Source: Arachis hypogaea (taxonomy: Eukaryota > Streptophyta > Magnoliopsida > Fabales > Fabaceae). From it: 64,000 nt of DNA. Under the pieces are notes generated by a model that was not told where the DNA came from, made no database searches, and worked only from the letters and a program-made list of their open reading frames with translations. The stretch spans positions 96,430,561 to 96,494,560 of the forward strand of contig NC_092039.1 in the NCBI RefSeq assembly GCF_003086295.3, written 5' to 3'. How positions within the stretch are numbered: position 1 is the first letter of the stretch; the number at the start of each line of letters is the position of its first letter. Shown here piece by piece: positions 10,364 to 21,309 of this stretch. The position numbers and the translations under genes are program-made.

Positions 10364-12300
10364 TGTAATTAATTAAATAATAAAATAAATAGAAGCGAAT
10401 ATGGTTAGAAAATTTAGCAATCGAAATTTGATAATTTAAATATGATATGTGGACTCAGTGAATTTTTCTGAGTCGAAAAATATAATTTTCTGAATAAATA
10501 CGCACTGAAAATTTGACCGGCAATACTGGCTGAGATCTATCTGGTAGTGCAGTTGAATAAGTTAATTATAAGTGAAAAAGGTTAGGAAATGAGAAATTAT
10601 AATTTGGAAAGCTAGAAATATTTAAAATACGATTTAAAACTCTAATCTTAAATATTTTGGCCCAAAGTTGGGCCAACAGACTAAAACAAGTGAGCCCAAG
10701 ACCCAACATATATAAACATTAGTTATGAGCATTTCAGCTCATTTACCCTAGAGAATGAGAGAGGGGACAGATAGAGAGAAGAGAGAAAGAAAACCTAGCT
10801 TTCTAAACTTCAAATCACCATAACTTTCTCTCTGGAACTCGATTGACGAGCTATTTGCTGCCACGCATCGCTCTTCTCATTCTCTACACTTCTATCTAAG
10901 TTTTGTGGTGAGTATTACACTGTCCTCTACCCAGTTTTTATTTTTCTCTTTAAATTCAAATTTAATTTGAATTTTGAGGAAATCTTGTGATTTTGGTTGT
11001 TTAGGAGTGCTCGAATATGAGTCATGGGTGATATACTGATATTCATCACAAACTTCAGTGGGTTAAGGTAAAAAAACCCTCCAACCCTTGTGATTTATCA
11101 TTTTTATGAACCCTAGGTTGATTGTAAGTTTGAAATTGGTTATGTTATAGTATTGGTTGATTTTGGTGTACAATTGGAAGATTGATATTGCTTGTGAGAC
11201 CTTGGTGAGGCTTGGAGCTAAGAGTTGGTGGAGACTTCCAAGAAGAAGCTCAATTATTTTGGCTAAAAGAAGTACGGTTTAAGTTTTATTTAAGTACCGT
11301 GTGATGTGATGAGAATTCCTAGGCTAGATGTCCCTAGGATTAAGTTTGGATTGTGTAAATGGTTGGTACTAATATGTATAATTGATATGTAATGTAAATT
11401 AATGATTGGGTTGAGAATTGTGTGAATTTGTATGTTTGATATGTTGAGAATTTGATGAATTGGATAATAAATATTATTTTGTGGAATATGCATTTAAATT
11501 GTGAATTTGGGCTAGAGGCCAGAAAGAGCTAAGGAAGGTAAGTGATGTGTGTATTGTGTGATGTCATATGAGATTGAATGGAATTGTGATTGTTGTTATT
11601 TGGTTACAATGGATTATAGGAACTATGTGGTTATTGGTTTTGAGGGAGGAATTGACGTCTTTATTGATAATGCATGTGAGTTGTATATGATGATATGGAT
11701 TTATATGTATTAGGGGATTGATGGAATTAGTATTGTTGGAACTTGAGATGTGGAATGAAAAATATGATATGGTATTTTGTTTGAAATTGAGTTATTTGAT
11801 TGAGATTGGTCAAAATGGTGGATTGGTTGATTGTGAATTTAATGAGAATGTTAAAAATATGAGTTGAAGAGGGTTGAGGTTGATTTTGGTAAGTTTTGGT
11901 TGGTTTTGAAAAGGTTTAAAATTGGTTTGTGTTGAAAATTTAGTTTTTGTTGGTTTTTATGAAAGTTGTGATTTTGGTCTACTTTGGCAGAGCATAACTT
12001 GGTCTCCGGATCCCTAATTTGTATCAAACTTATTTAGAAATAAAATTGGATCCGAGATGTTTATGCCGTAAGAACGGGTGGAAAATGATTTGAAATGAAA
12101 AAGTTATGCCCGTTGGAAGTTTGGGGTTTGAAAATGTAATCCTGTAGCTTTTTAAACTTAGTAAAATTTTTCGTAAAACGTACTCCGACGCGCACGAATG
12201 GCCGACGCGCTCGCGTCACTCATGATTTTTACTTTCTCACGCCTGCGCCTAGCCAACGCGTACGCATTGCTGTATTGATGCAGGTGCGTGGTATAAATTC
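10364..12300 (+). mobile_element. truncated chromovirus-type LTR in the LBD intron
   Basis: The segment begins tgtaattaatt and follows the same plan as the LTRs at 4551 and 48661: a 'cccaaagttgggcc' stretch, 'ctttctctctggaactcgat', ggtga-type splice-like sites, then a block at 11985-12150 (cataacttgg ... aaataaaattggatccg ... gttatgcccgttggaag) nearly identical to 50055-50195. It ends in the CpG-rich part (12180-12285), where the 3' portion of the LTR is lost. No TSD can be defined because of the truncation. The short ORF at 11290-11493 is noise. Confidence 0.65.
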
Positions 12301-12560
12301 CAGAGATAAGTCAATTTAAGTCAATTTAATACCCTCTTTGAAGAACAACTTTGTTCTACACAAAGATCCGCAAATAAAACCACCTTGAGATAACATAGTC
12401 ATTTCTTTTGGAGGTATAGTACATGGCTCTGTTTCAAAATCAAAGATATTGATTGGAACAAGAAGAGATACATAACTACACCAATAAAGTAAAGTAGTGA
12501 AATGTAAAGAACAATTAGGTAAGTAGAGGCATGGGCTGGTAGGCAAACAATGATTTGAAG
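12301..12560. other. unidentified intronic segment with a short minus-strand ORF
   Basis: A 76-codon minus-strand frame (12316-12546) includes FDFETEPCTIPPKEMTML and a Cys-containing stretch. Composition is less AT-rich than the neighbours, so it could be a captured gene fragment, but I do not recognise it and see no splice sites or domain. Confidence 0.2.
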
Positions 12561-13044
12561 CAACTATTCTCCTAAGAGTTAAGTCTCGAAGTGGTCCTCA
12601 AAATTATATTCGAGCCTTAAAGTGTCCCTGAAGTTAATAGTTACATATATTCATCCCTTGAGTTGCATTTCAGGACCCAGAATACAAGAATTTATATTTT
12701 ACTTGTAGTTTTAAAAATGTTGTTGAAGATATTAAACCTGATATATATCCTTTTTATTTATAAATAGATAATCCTCTCTTAGATGAATTCATTACTTTAA
12801 ATTCTACCTTTATTCTTGTCAATACATTTATCTACTGTTGTTAAAATTATTATTATCTTAATTTGCATATCCTATCTAATGGCTAGTAATATTTGTTTTT
12901 TTCTAATAATTTGAAATCATTTATTCCTCATTCAATCATCGATTCATCACAGATTCTGATTGACTTATTATCAAAGTTCTTAATATGTTACTATTACTAT
13001 TATATGAAACTAAAAATATTATTGATATTTGACTTGGTTTGCTT

Positions 13045-13303
13045 TTTTGGCAGATAGATTACTGTGTATTTTATTTTCAAGCTATGAAAGTTGAAAATAT
13101 GTTGAAAATTAAGGAGGATTTTGATTATAAAATCTTGTCTCAAAAGCTTGAGGTACAGTTGGATAAGCTTATTGCAGAAAATTAAAGGCAAGGAAAAGCT
13201 TTTGATGATGAATTTGAAAAAGAGGTTGAAATGTCAGATAGGGTACATGGAATTGGTAAAGGAGTTGGAGTAGAAATTACTATTAAATCAAGAAAGACAT
13301 GCT
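13045..13303 (+). pseudogene. fragment of an armadillo-repeat kinesin (ARK/KIN-UB-like) gene
   Basis: From 13081 the plus strand reads AMKVENMLKIKEDFDYKI, then QKLEVQLDKLIAEN, a TAA stop at 13183, RQGKAFDDEFEKEVE, and after a frame change YMELVKELE, a stop, KLLLNQERH. From memory this is the neck and first coiled coil of plant armadillo-repeat kinesins, where the motor domain ends in an AMKVENM(L/I)K(I/L)KEEFDY-like stretch. The motor and armadillo repeats are absent. A gcttttttggcag acceptor-like tract precedes it (13041-13053), so the fragment was copied from genomic DNA with an intron edge. Two stops and one frameshift make it non-functional. It lies antisense inside the LBD intron. Confidence 0.65.
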
Positions 13304-13685
13304 CCATTTTTTGTGGTTCTCCGAGCATCGCTTCCATTAAAGCGTAAGTTGTTTGATCTCCCAGCTGCGTTATTCCTACTAGCCATTTGAATATGTAGAA
13401 TAGAAGGTCTGCAAAATAACTACGAAGAAAAGAGAACAATAGGTCTGAAGAAAGAGAAGTCAATTTGGGGATTAGGGATTTTAAAATTGGTTTAGGAACC
13501 AAAATGTCATAAAAAAAAGGTTTCATATTCTATCGAAATAATTTGGATTTTATTTCAAGCCACTACCACCTGTCCACCACATGTTTGGCCAAGGTTCTTA
13601 GGTTTCTAATGTCGAAACATATCGCAAAGAACTACTATCATTTCTCTAAAGTGTTGGTCATATTATATTGTAAACGTAACGTTCA

Positions 13686-14330
13686 TTAAGAAGGTTGTGT
13701 GAAACCCAAGGTAGGTACTTCCCCACCAACTGGGGTAGTATTTTCGCCACCCAGTTGACAACTTGGACTACCTTTTTTGGATTGCATGACAATGCGGCAC
13801 AGCTGGATGCTTCTGATCAATAGAACAGGAAGATGAGTCAGCCAAAAAGAAAGAACACCAAAAGTAACGACCACTAAGATACGATAATGATTCGATCTTT
13901 TGATCACCCATTTTTGGAAAACCATTTTTGGAAGCTTCTGTTTTACACACATAAGATTGGATTGCCTGAATCATGAGTCGACCCTCTTGTGATACATATC
14001 CATTCCATATTTTATGAAATCACTTAGATAGAAGCATGTTGGATGATAGAATGATGACTGAGTGCTATACATATGGATTTTTCTCAAGCAAGTAGAAACC
14101 TACTTCAAGTAAGTTCTCTCAGACTTCTCCTTGTCAGTCAAGCAAGTGAATACCTATCTTTAACAGTCGAAGTACCATAACCATTCCCTATCGGTGTCAA
14201 TCCTCTCTCGTAGGCTTGAGAAAATATTTTTTTACACCATAACTAAATCAGATTTGTTTTCTATCCATTCTAGATCCAGATTTGGCAAAAAATAAACATT
14301 AAATACATAATAAAAATATATTATATTCAC
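13686..14330. other. unidentified segment of distinct composition
   Basis: This stretch is clearly less AT-rich than the intron around it. Minus-strand frames at 13686-13952 and 13768-13974 are open for 60-90 codons but contain no domain that I recognise. It could be a captured nuclear gene fragment or organelle-derived DNA. I cannot decide from the sequence. Confidence 0.25.
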
Positions 14331-14870
14331 AAAAATCCAGAATAGAACTAAAAGAATGCAAAATAGAACATTTTCATTGTTCTCAAAGATTCTTCTTTCT
14401 TTTCCTTCCAAAGAGATGTGAACATCTCAAATACTTGATTAACTAAAAAGATTGAAATTTTGCATAAGAAGAAAGATAGGAAGAAGGAAAGAGAAAAGAA
14501 AAAGAAAAAGATTGGCAGAGAAAATGAGATGAAAGAGGGAACAACCAAGACTCGACAATCTACAGGAAGCGACAATTCACAGGCAGCGATGTTGCTGGAA
14601 GCGGCGATGAACAATGCGATGTAGAACAACATTGACGATAAGAGTAATGTGGTTGGCTTGAGAAGGAGAAACAGGAAAATGCTGACAAATATGAGGTTGA
14701 GGAGATGACAAGATGAGGTTGATGAGTGGAGACTTTGATTTTGTAAGAGTGGAATTGAGAGTAGGTGAATATGTGATTATAGAGATTGAGAGTAAGGGAG
14801 GGGCGGTTGCAAGGGTGATGTTGTGAGGCAGATAATAAAATCTAGGGGTTTTTAATTGTATATATATATG

Positions 14871-15821
14871 GTGTTGTCTCTAATGGCTTGGGAAAAGCCA
14901 TGGCTTTGGTGGCTATGAGTGATGAACTTGTAATAACATAACACGTGGCGGTTTGACTTTCACAAAAAAATTGAAAAAATAGATGTGAATAATAAACTTT
15001 TTCTTGTCTTTTTTGTGTTCGGCTTTGGGCTAAAAACTAGTCCTGAGTGAAACAGATCAGGTTTCGACCCAAATCGAGAGAGCTTACCCAATCCCAACCC
15101 ATTTCTTCTACTGAACCACCATGGATATACTCCACCTTCTTTGTCGGCCTTTCCTCTACATTTGCTACAAGAACGTATCCACCCATTCCATCCCACCACC
15201 GTTGATGCGCCTGGATCCGACCTAGTTCGCCTCAGCAGAAGATGTTGCTGCATGTGTCTATGCTGCTTGTCGCTACCACTTGATCTCTGGTATGCACTAG
15301 AGTTTCATGGCTCTGTTGGTGGTTTGGACCGCCACTGCGCTGACGAGGTCCTCAAGCCTCCTCTCTGCCACCCTCGAGCATGATTTGCAGTGCTTGATAT
15401 TCTCTTCAAATAAAAAGCTTCGCTGTCTCTATCATTCATATGCCTCAGGTGCTTGATGTCCTTGAAGAAGGGAGATGATGCCGCTAGAGTGATTAAGCCC
15501 ACAAAATTTGACAGCGAAACCACGTGGCCTTCCTCCATCGCGCGTTGATTTTCTCTAACAATGTCCATTGCACATCTCGCCCATTTTTGGTGGTTGCTGG
15601 CCATGCCCTCAATATCTAACAGGCTATTCCACTAATGACATCCATATCCCTTGGCTAATAACTTATTTACACCACTAGCCTTACGAAACTAACCAAGATT
15701 TACCGAAATTAGAAAATTAATACAAGACTTGAGGACAATATACCACACTCCAACTGTCAGTTTCTCATTGGTTGGTCAACTTATAGCCACTACTAGCCAC
15801 TGAAACCACGGCCACCAGAGA

Positions 15822-15824
<3 letters not shown>
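14871..15824. mobile_element. candidate non-autonomous TIR element carrying gene-like sequence
   Basis: The left end (14876-14919, starting gtctctaatggcttggg) and the reverse complement of the right end (15780-15822, starting gtctctggtggccgtgg) align over about 44 bases with one gap and frequent matches, which suggests imperfect terminal inverted repeats. Both ends abut alternating AT sequence, compatible with insertion into an AT tract, so a TSD cannot be told from the microsatellite. Inside, 14960-15604 is GC-richer and holds open minus-strand frames. A Pack-MULE-like element is possible. Transposase is absent. Confidence 0.35.
15305..15604 (-). CDS. hypothetical ORF inside the candidate TIR element
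   Basis: A 99-codon frame beginning MASNHQKWARCAMDIVRE with balanced amino-acid usage, unlike the low-complexity frames nearby. I do not recognise the family. The frame loses sense towards its C terminus (GWQRGGLRTSSAQWRSK), where it may cross a splice or fusion point. It could be an exon captured from a host gene. No evidence of expression can be read from the sequence. Confidence 0.2.
   Translation of the reverse strand: MASNHQKWARCAMDIVRENQRAMEEGHVVSLSNFVGLITLAASSPFFKDIKHLRHMNDRDSEAFYLKRISSTANHARGWQRGGLRTSSAQWRSKPPTEP

Positions 15825-15884
<60 letters not shown>
15825..15884. repeat. (AT)n microsatellite
   Basis: About 30 at units without interruption, next to the right end of the candidate TIR element. 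Confidence 0.95.
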
Positions 15885-15888
<4 letters not shown>

Positions 15889-16174
15889 GATATTATAGTA
15901 ATTTTATACTAATGGGTATTAAACAAATATCCACGAGGAGGATGCTTCTTCTCCTACCTTCACGACCCCGTTTATTAATCAGATATTCGTCCTTTGTTTC
16001 TATGAGTAGAAAATACTCTCCAAATCCATCTCTCGACAGGTAAATCCTCGCAGATACCCACTTCATCGAGAGAAATTATTATTGTTAACCAATACTCATA
16101 AGTAGCATAAGCAAGTTTAACAACATTCATTATAGAAAAATCTATCATAGCAATCAATATGCAAGAACGGTTAT

Positions 16175-16672
16175 TGTTCATACTTTGGGTCGAGTTGTAC
16201 GACTTGGGCTGACCAAAGACACAAGTGACCGACTTCTTCAGGTTGGGTCCCCACCGACCTTTTCTAAAAAGAGTTCGGCCAAATCACCATAGAGGCCCAA
16301 GTAGGCCCAAACAAAGGAACCAACCCATTCTAAAGGCGGCAAAGCCAAGAAAGATAAGGTGGTTTCCCTAAAAGATAAGATGACTTCACCCAAAGGATAA
16401 GATAGGATAACTAACTTATCTCCAGGAAGATCATTCCACATTATTATAAATATACTGGAGCACCCAGGTATAACTTATACTCTGATTCTACACAAAATCC
16501 TACCTAAAGCACGTACTAACTTAAGCATCGAAGTCTCTTGCAGGTACCACCCCCCTCCGATGACGAAGGATCAGCGGTACCACCAAGTGCAACAAGTCGG
16601 ATACGGCAGCTCCGGCCGCAACAGCAGATCTTGTCCAAGATCGATCTTCAGTTTCAGGTAACCCTCAGAACA
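16175..16672 (+). mobile_element. solo LTR of a Tat-type Ty3/gypsy element
   Basis: 498 bp beginning tgttcatact and ending cagaaca, flanked by a perfect 5-bp duplication gttat (16170-16174 and 16673-16677). It starts with the same tgttcata as the Tat element at 22083 and shares with it the 'tcttgcaggtaccacccccc' stretch at 16537-16556. A plausible TATA box, ttataaatat, lies at 16444-16453. It is inserted in the LBD intron antisense to the gene. Confidence 0.88.
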
Positions 16673-16734
16673 GTTATATAAACCAAGATCTTTATACAAG
16701 AAAGACACTTTGATAATTGATTGTAATATGATTA

Positions 16735-16870
16735 TAGATGAAAATTTAGGTATAGTTAGAATTGATAGCTGAGAGTTGTTAGATGATAATTTAGTCAAAC
16801 CTGTTAAATTATTTAATGAATTTTAATTATCAACTTTATATGAAATTAACTGTACCTGAATTTTCACCTA
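16735..16870. mobile_element. hairpin MITE
   Basis: The left end agatgaaaatttaggtatag and the reverse complement of the right end (aggtgaaaattcaggtacag) are inverted repeats, and weaker symmetry continues inward, so most of the 136 bp folds into one long hairpin. It contains no coding sequence. Similar 'ggtgaaaa-tcaggt' hairpin elements are abundant in legumes (from memory). Confidence 0.6.
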
Positions 16871-18188
16871 ATTATATTATAGAAGAAAAAAAATGAAACT
16901 ATGAATTTGAATTTTGTATAGTAATAGCTTTTTGATACTCACTAATATTATACTCTTAGAAACTTTTTTCCCTTTACATCTTTTATTATTCTCTCTTCAT
17001 GATTCATTATTAGAGAGTTTCACTTAATTAAGGTCTCATTATGGAATATGTCTATGTGTCAAACTTGCAATAAGTTTTACGTTTAATTTGATAAATATTT
17101 TACTTTTCATAAGAGGTTGATTAAAGTTGATTTTAAAAAAATAATTTTTTTAAATATTAGTATTTATATTTAGTAAATTAAAAATAATTTTCAATAAATA
17201 TATACAAACAACAATAATGTATTTAGAAAAATGATTTTAAAATTTAAAATAATTATAATAGACATAAATAAAAAATTTAATTGCAAATAAAATTTTACAT
17301 CAATAATTTAATTAAGAGTAAATCTAAATATTTATTAATATATAAGATTTTATTAACTTTTTAGTTGTAATAAACACAAGTTAATTTAAAAAAATATTTT
17401 TTAAATATCTTCAAACAAAATATTATGTACACATAAAAAATTAATTACTAAATTAATATTAGATATTTATATATAAATACATATATTATTTAATTTATTT
17501 TTAATATTATTTCATATTTTAATATGTATTTTATACCGATAACTAATTTAATAACTGATTTTTTATGTACACACTTAGAACATCCCAACTTTTCAAAATC
17601 ATAAAAAAATGTGTTAACTTATAGAATAATAAATTTGAATTATATAACTTTATTCAAAAGAAAATTATTATAAAAAAGACATACATGCTATGAATCATCA
17701 TTTTCCAAAGTTTAAAGTTTAAACGGATAATTTATAACATGAATAGTCTTATATATTTAGTGCGCTCCTTTTATATAAGAGCTTTTCACATGGATGATTT
17801 TGTATCTTTTAAAACCCAACTCAATTTTTGTGGAAAAGAAATTTTAATCTACAGTTAAGCCATCTCATGCAACTCGAGTATGGACAACATTAATTCATGC
17901 CATATTTATATGTGTAATATACAATCCATACTAATGTTCATTCAGAAATTGCATAATACATATCTAAAATTTATCAATAACAATTTTTATATCGGATTAA
18001 TTAATTAATTAATAACAATAATAATAATTTGATCTCTATTTTTTTAAATATTAGATATTCAATTATAAATAAAAATGAAAAAGTAATTAATCTTTAATAT
18101 TCTTTTTAAAAAAAAGTATATATCCAAATAGTAAGAAATTTTAGATTGGAGAATTTTGTCTCAAAAAAAATGGTAAGTTAGTCAGATT

Positions 18189-18725
18189 TAGGGGCGGAGC
18201 TTAGTAAAAAAATGGGGCCATAGTTCTCCCAAATTTTTTATAAAAAAAATTAGTAATACTTCTTTAAAAAAATAAAAAGTAGTTCAATTGGCTCAAATAC
18301 TTTATTATGACTTAAAGCATTTAGGTTCACTTGCAGCTTCTCTATTTGCATTTTGCATCTCTTTATTCAACAAGCAGCTCTCTTGATTGATAGATTGATT
18401 CGTCTCATATTAACTCTTCCAGTTTGACAGCAAGCAATTATTTTCAGCAATGAAAATAATAAAAAAAGAGATTGAGAAAGAAATTACTGAAAAGTTTAGT
18501 TCTGATTTAATTATTGAAGATTTCAAATCACTAAAGATTTGAAGAGTACAATTATAAACTATTTTATTTTTTTATTTGTAAAAGTATTTATTTATTGTCT
18601 TATTAATAACAAATTTAAAGAATAATTATATTTATAAATTTTATTTTAATATAAATAATATTATTATTAAATTTTAATGTTAAATTTTTGTCTCTTATAA
18701 AATTTTGTTTCAAGTTCTACCACTG
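18189..18725 (+). mobile_element. hAT transposon remnant
   Basis: The ends taggggcggagctta (18189) and, inverted, cagtggtagaacttg (18725) fit hAT-type TIRs such as cagtggcggagcc. Flanks resemble an 8-bp duplication with two mismatches. Near 18470-18540 the plus strand encodes EIEKEITEKFSSDLIIEDF followed by KSLKI and a stop, which matches the C-terminal tail of plant hAT transposases of the DUF4371/TTF-zinc-finger type as I recall them. Everything upstream of that tail is missing. Confidence 0.5.
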
Positions 18726-19478
18726 ACTCAGACCTATTATTTTCAATTGGATAAATAAATTTTTGAAAGTGTGACAAAAAGATTTATATGTCTTATTTTT
18801 GTAAAATTTAAGAATCTCAACGTAATAAAATTTTTTTGAGATAAAAATATCGAAAGCAAAAATTTTTAGAGATTTATTTATGTATATACTCTTAAAAGAA
18901 TTAGTTTTATATTTTTCTAGAAAATAGGAACTGATTAATTAATTTAAAGTATCACCTTAACTGTATTCAAAAGAAAAATTAATTGTTTTAGAAATACAAC
19001 AAGTTTTTAACTCACTAGGTGGATCTTATTGATTAAGTGAGACTAAAGTTACGTTTGCATATCTGATAATAAAGCTAGAGTTACACATTGATTTCGTAGC
19101 TTTGTTCCAAAAAAAATGAATGTGATTAAGAGCCATGAAAGGTAATTAATATTCATTTTTATTTTTATGTTCATTTTAAGAGAAAAAAAATCAGAATACA
19201 TGTATTTTGATCCTTTAAAAAAAAATAAAAAACAAAAGGAATTAAAGACAGTGACTATAATGTTGTTTAATTAAGCTCTAGAAATTAATCGATGATATAT
19301 CTCCCTAAAACCAGCAAAAACCAAGAACTAAATTCATATTATATCCGACCACTCATCATTTGATCATTTTTTTCCTGAATTTGTTGTTAACCGATCTAAT
19401 AATTTAATTAAGAGTTGTGCCTTAATTTCATTGAAATATGTAAAAACTCACTAATAATTTTTAAGATGCGGTTAATTT

Positions 19479-19518
19479 ACATTTTTATTTTTATTTTTAT
19501 TTTTATTTTTATTTTTAA
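19479..19518. repeat. (ATTTTT)n short tandem repeat
   Basis: Six to seven units of atttttt/attttt in the LBD intron, followed by further A/T-rich sequence. Confidence 0.8.
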
Positions 19519-19719
19519 TGTTTTTATTTTTAAAATTTTATAAAAAAATAAAAATAAAAAACAAATTAAAATATTTTTTTTAATGATTTTTTTTATACGG
19601 TTATTTTTATTTTTTAAATTTTTAACGGTTGTTAACCGGTGCACACAAAGCACTTCTGATAATAAGGTATTGTGTTGAAGGAATACTAATGCAGAATAGA
19701 GAGATCTTTTTATTTACAG

Positions 19720-19856
19720 ATTAGAATTAGGTAAAGATTTATATAAATTATCTTTTTGTGGAATTAATAATTAAGAATTATTAGATGATAATTTATTTAA
19801 ATTTATTAAATTATTTAATAATTTTTAAATATTAATTTGTACGTGAGTTTTCATCT
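19720..19856. mobile_element. degenerate hairpin MITE, second copy
   Basis: Related to the MITE at 16735-16870: the inner part aagaattattagatgataat and the right end acgtgagttttcatct correspond to the same positions there. The left TIR (ttaggtaaagatttatat) is weakly preserved. Confidence 0.4.
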
Positions 19857-20665
19857 TAGAATTAAAACATAAATTAAAGTTCGTTTATTAGAGGCTTTCC
19901 TAAACAAATTACTATTCATCAACATATACAAAATTAAAAGTAGTAGATTTAATTTCAGTCTCTCCTTTCGTGCTTTCACTTAATTTGTGAAAAAATGGCA
20001 CGAAAACCATCCAAAAGCGGTGTGAACATCTGAAAATGGGGGTTGTTAATCCATTCTCATTTATTTGCTAACAAACAAATTAAAATGAAAGAAGTTACAA
20101 GACTACTATAAATTTGGTTTTGTTTTCGTATTCTTGAAATTTAATGTATATTCAGAAAACTCTTGGTAATTAACAAGCAAGTATTCTAAATTTGAATTCT
20201 TGAATAAAAAATATAAATTAATTATAATTTTTTTTAAATTGTTCATGCGTTAAATGTATTATAAAAGTTAATGGATAGTTTGTATTTTTATTTTTTATTT
20301 TTAGAAATTTATTTCCTTATTGTAACTCATCATGTCCTTAAAATACTTTTAATTATACTAAAATGAATCGAAATATATAGCATTAAAAATAATATTTTTT
20401 ATACACTCAATATATTACCTTGTAAATTAAATATAACAATTTTTAATTTGTGTTTTCTATCATAATTATATATTTTGTACGTTAAAAATTTATTTATTCC
20501 CGAGTCAAGGGAAAAAAATACATAAAAAGATGAGATTACTAAAACCTAAATATTTATTTAATTAGCTTATTGTAGAATTAAGATAGCTAAAGGAAACAAA
20601 CAATGAATATTATGGATATATATATATGCATGAACTATGAAAAACACAATCTCAGATGGATCACA

Positions 20666-20889
20666 TAATCATCTTAATTTATGTTATATGATGGGTAATC
20701 TCAATTGAAAATTTGAAATACGAAAATGTTTAATAACAAAAAAAAAAATTAACCAAAATCAGTCATAAACCTATTTTATTTAGTATTCATTAATTGTTGT
20801 AGCATATAATGAATGCTAAATAAAGTAAGATAAGTAATCATCTTAATTTATGTTATATGACCGGTAATCTCAATTGCAAATTTGAAATA
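20666..20889. repeat. 55-bp direct duplication flanking a hairpin, at the LBD splice donor
   Basis: The 55-bp units 20666-20720 and 20835-20889 differ at three positions. The second ends eight bases from the splice donor at 20897. Between them, 20776-20792 and 20807-20823 are 17-base inverted arms with one mismatch around a 14-base loop. The layout suggests a local duplication or a short insertion with a long target duplication. Confidence 0.85.
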
Positions 20890-20897
20890 AATAGTAC

Positions 20898-21248
20898 CTG
20901 TTGTTGAAGGGTAAAGATTTGACCAACACATCCATAAACAGGATCTCTCATTCGTGCTTGTGCTTCATAACAAATAGTAATAACAGCATCAAGCCTCTTA
21001 TGAACTGGAATTTTCGAAAGAAGCTTACCAACGTTGCTAGCCCCAAAAACCTTGTGCACCGACGCAAAGTAGGTTGCACCTTGATCTGGATCAAAGTACG
21101 GCGCAAAGACGCATCCCGGAGCACATTTCCTCCTCAGAAACTTGCAAGCGCCGCAAGGACCGCCACTGCCACTACCCCTACTTTTGGTACCACTCCCACT
21201 AGCGCCACTGCTGCTACCGCCGCCGCCGCGGCTTGTGCTTGCACTCAT
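20898..21248 (-). CDS. LBD (LOB-domain) transcription factor, exon 1
   Basis: 117 codons starting at ATG 21248. After a Gly/Ser-rich N terminus (residues 1-30), the LOB domain shows the C block CX2CX6CX3C at C32, C35, C42 and C46 ([15 protein letters not shown]), the GAS block [17 protein letters not shown] (61-77), and the DP motif D102-P103 before [13 protein letters not shown], where the donor splits off exon 2. LBD proteins are plant-only nuclear DNA-binding regulators of lateral organ, vascular and root development. The intron position, glycine-rich start and C-terminal tail point to the LBD18/LBD30 branch of class I. The frame is intact and all key residues are present, so this is the one gene here likely to be functional. 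Adjacent exon 2 lies 11.3 kb away at 9126-9554. An exact orthologue cannot be named from sequence alone. Confidence 0.93.
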
Positions 21249-21294
21249 GTCTAATGGGTAAACGTCCTCACTACTACTCTTTTCTTTTGATGAC

Positions 21295-21309
21295 TATATA
21301 TATATATAG
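21295..21309 (-). promoter_or_regulatory. possible TATA region of the LBD gene
   Basis: On the minus strand tatatatatatatag lies about 50 bases upstream of the start codon. It could act as a TATA box, giving a very short 5' UTR, or could be simple repeat. Confidence 0.35.

Larger units (their letters stand above)
9555..20897 (-). other. 11.3 kb intron of the LBD gene
   Basis: The donor is CAG/GTACTAT (boundary 20898/20897) and the acceptor TATGTAG/GTG (boundary 9555/9554), both phase 0. An intron at this point, just after the Gln triplet that ends the LOB domain, is normal for some class I LBD genes (family knowledge), but 11,343 bp is far larger than the few hundred bases usually seen. The excess is explained mostly by insertions listed separately. 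The remaining stretches 9555-10363, 12550-13040, 16871-18188 and 18726-19719 are AT-rich with no feature I can name beyond scattered A/T runs. Confidence 0.8.

Noticed and set aside
20901..21254. Plus-strand ORF over LBD exon 1
   Set aside because: Shadow of the LOB-domain exon, with Ala/Thr runs caused by the Gly/Ser codons on the other strand.
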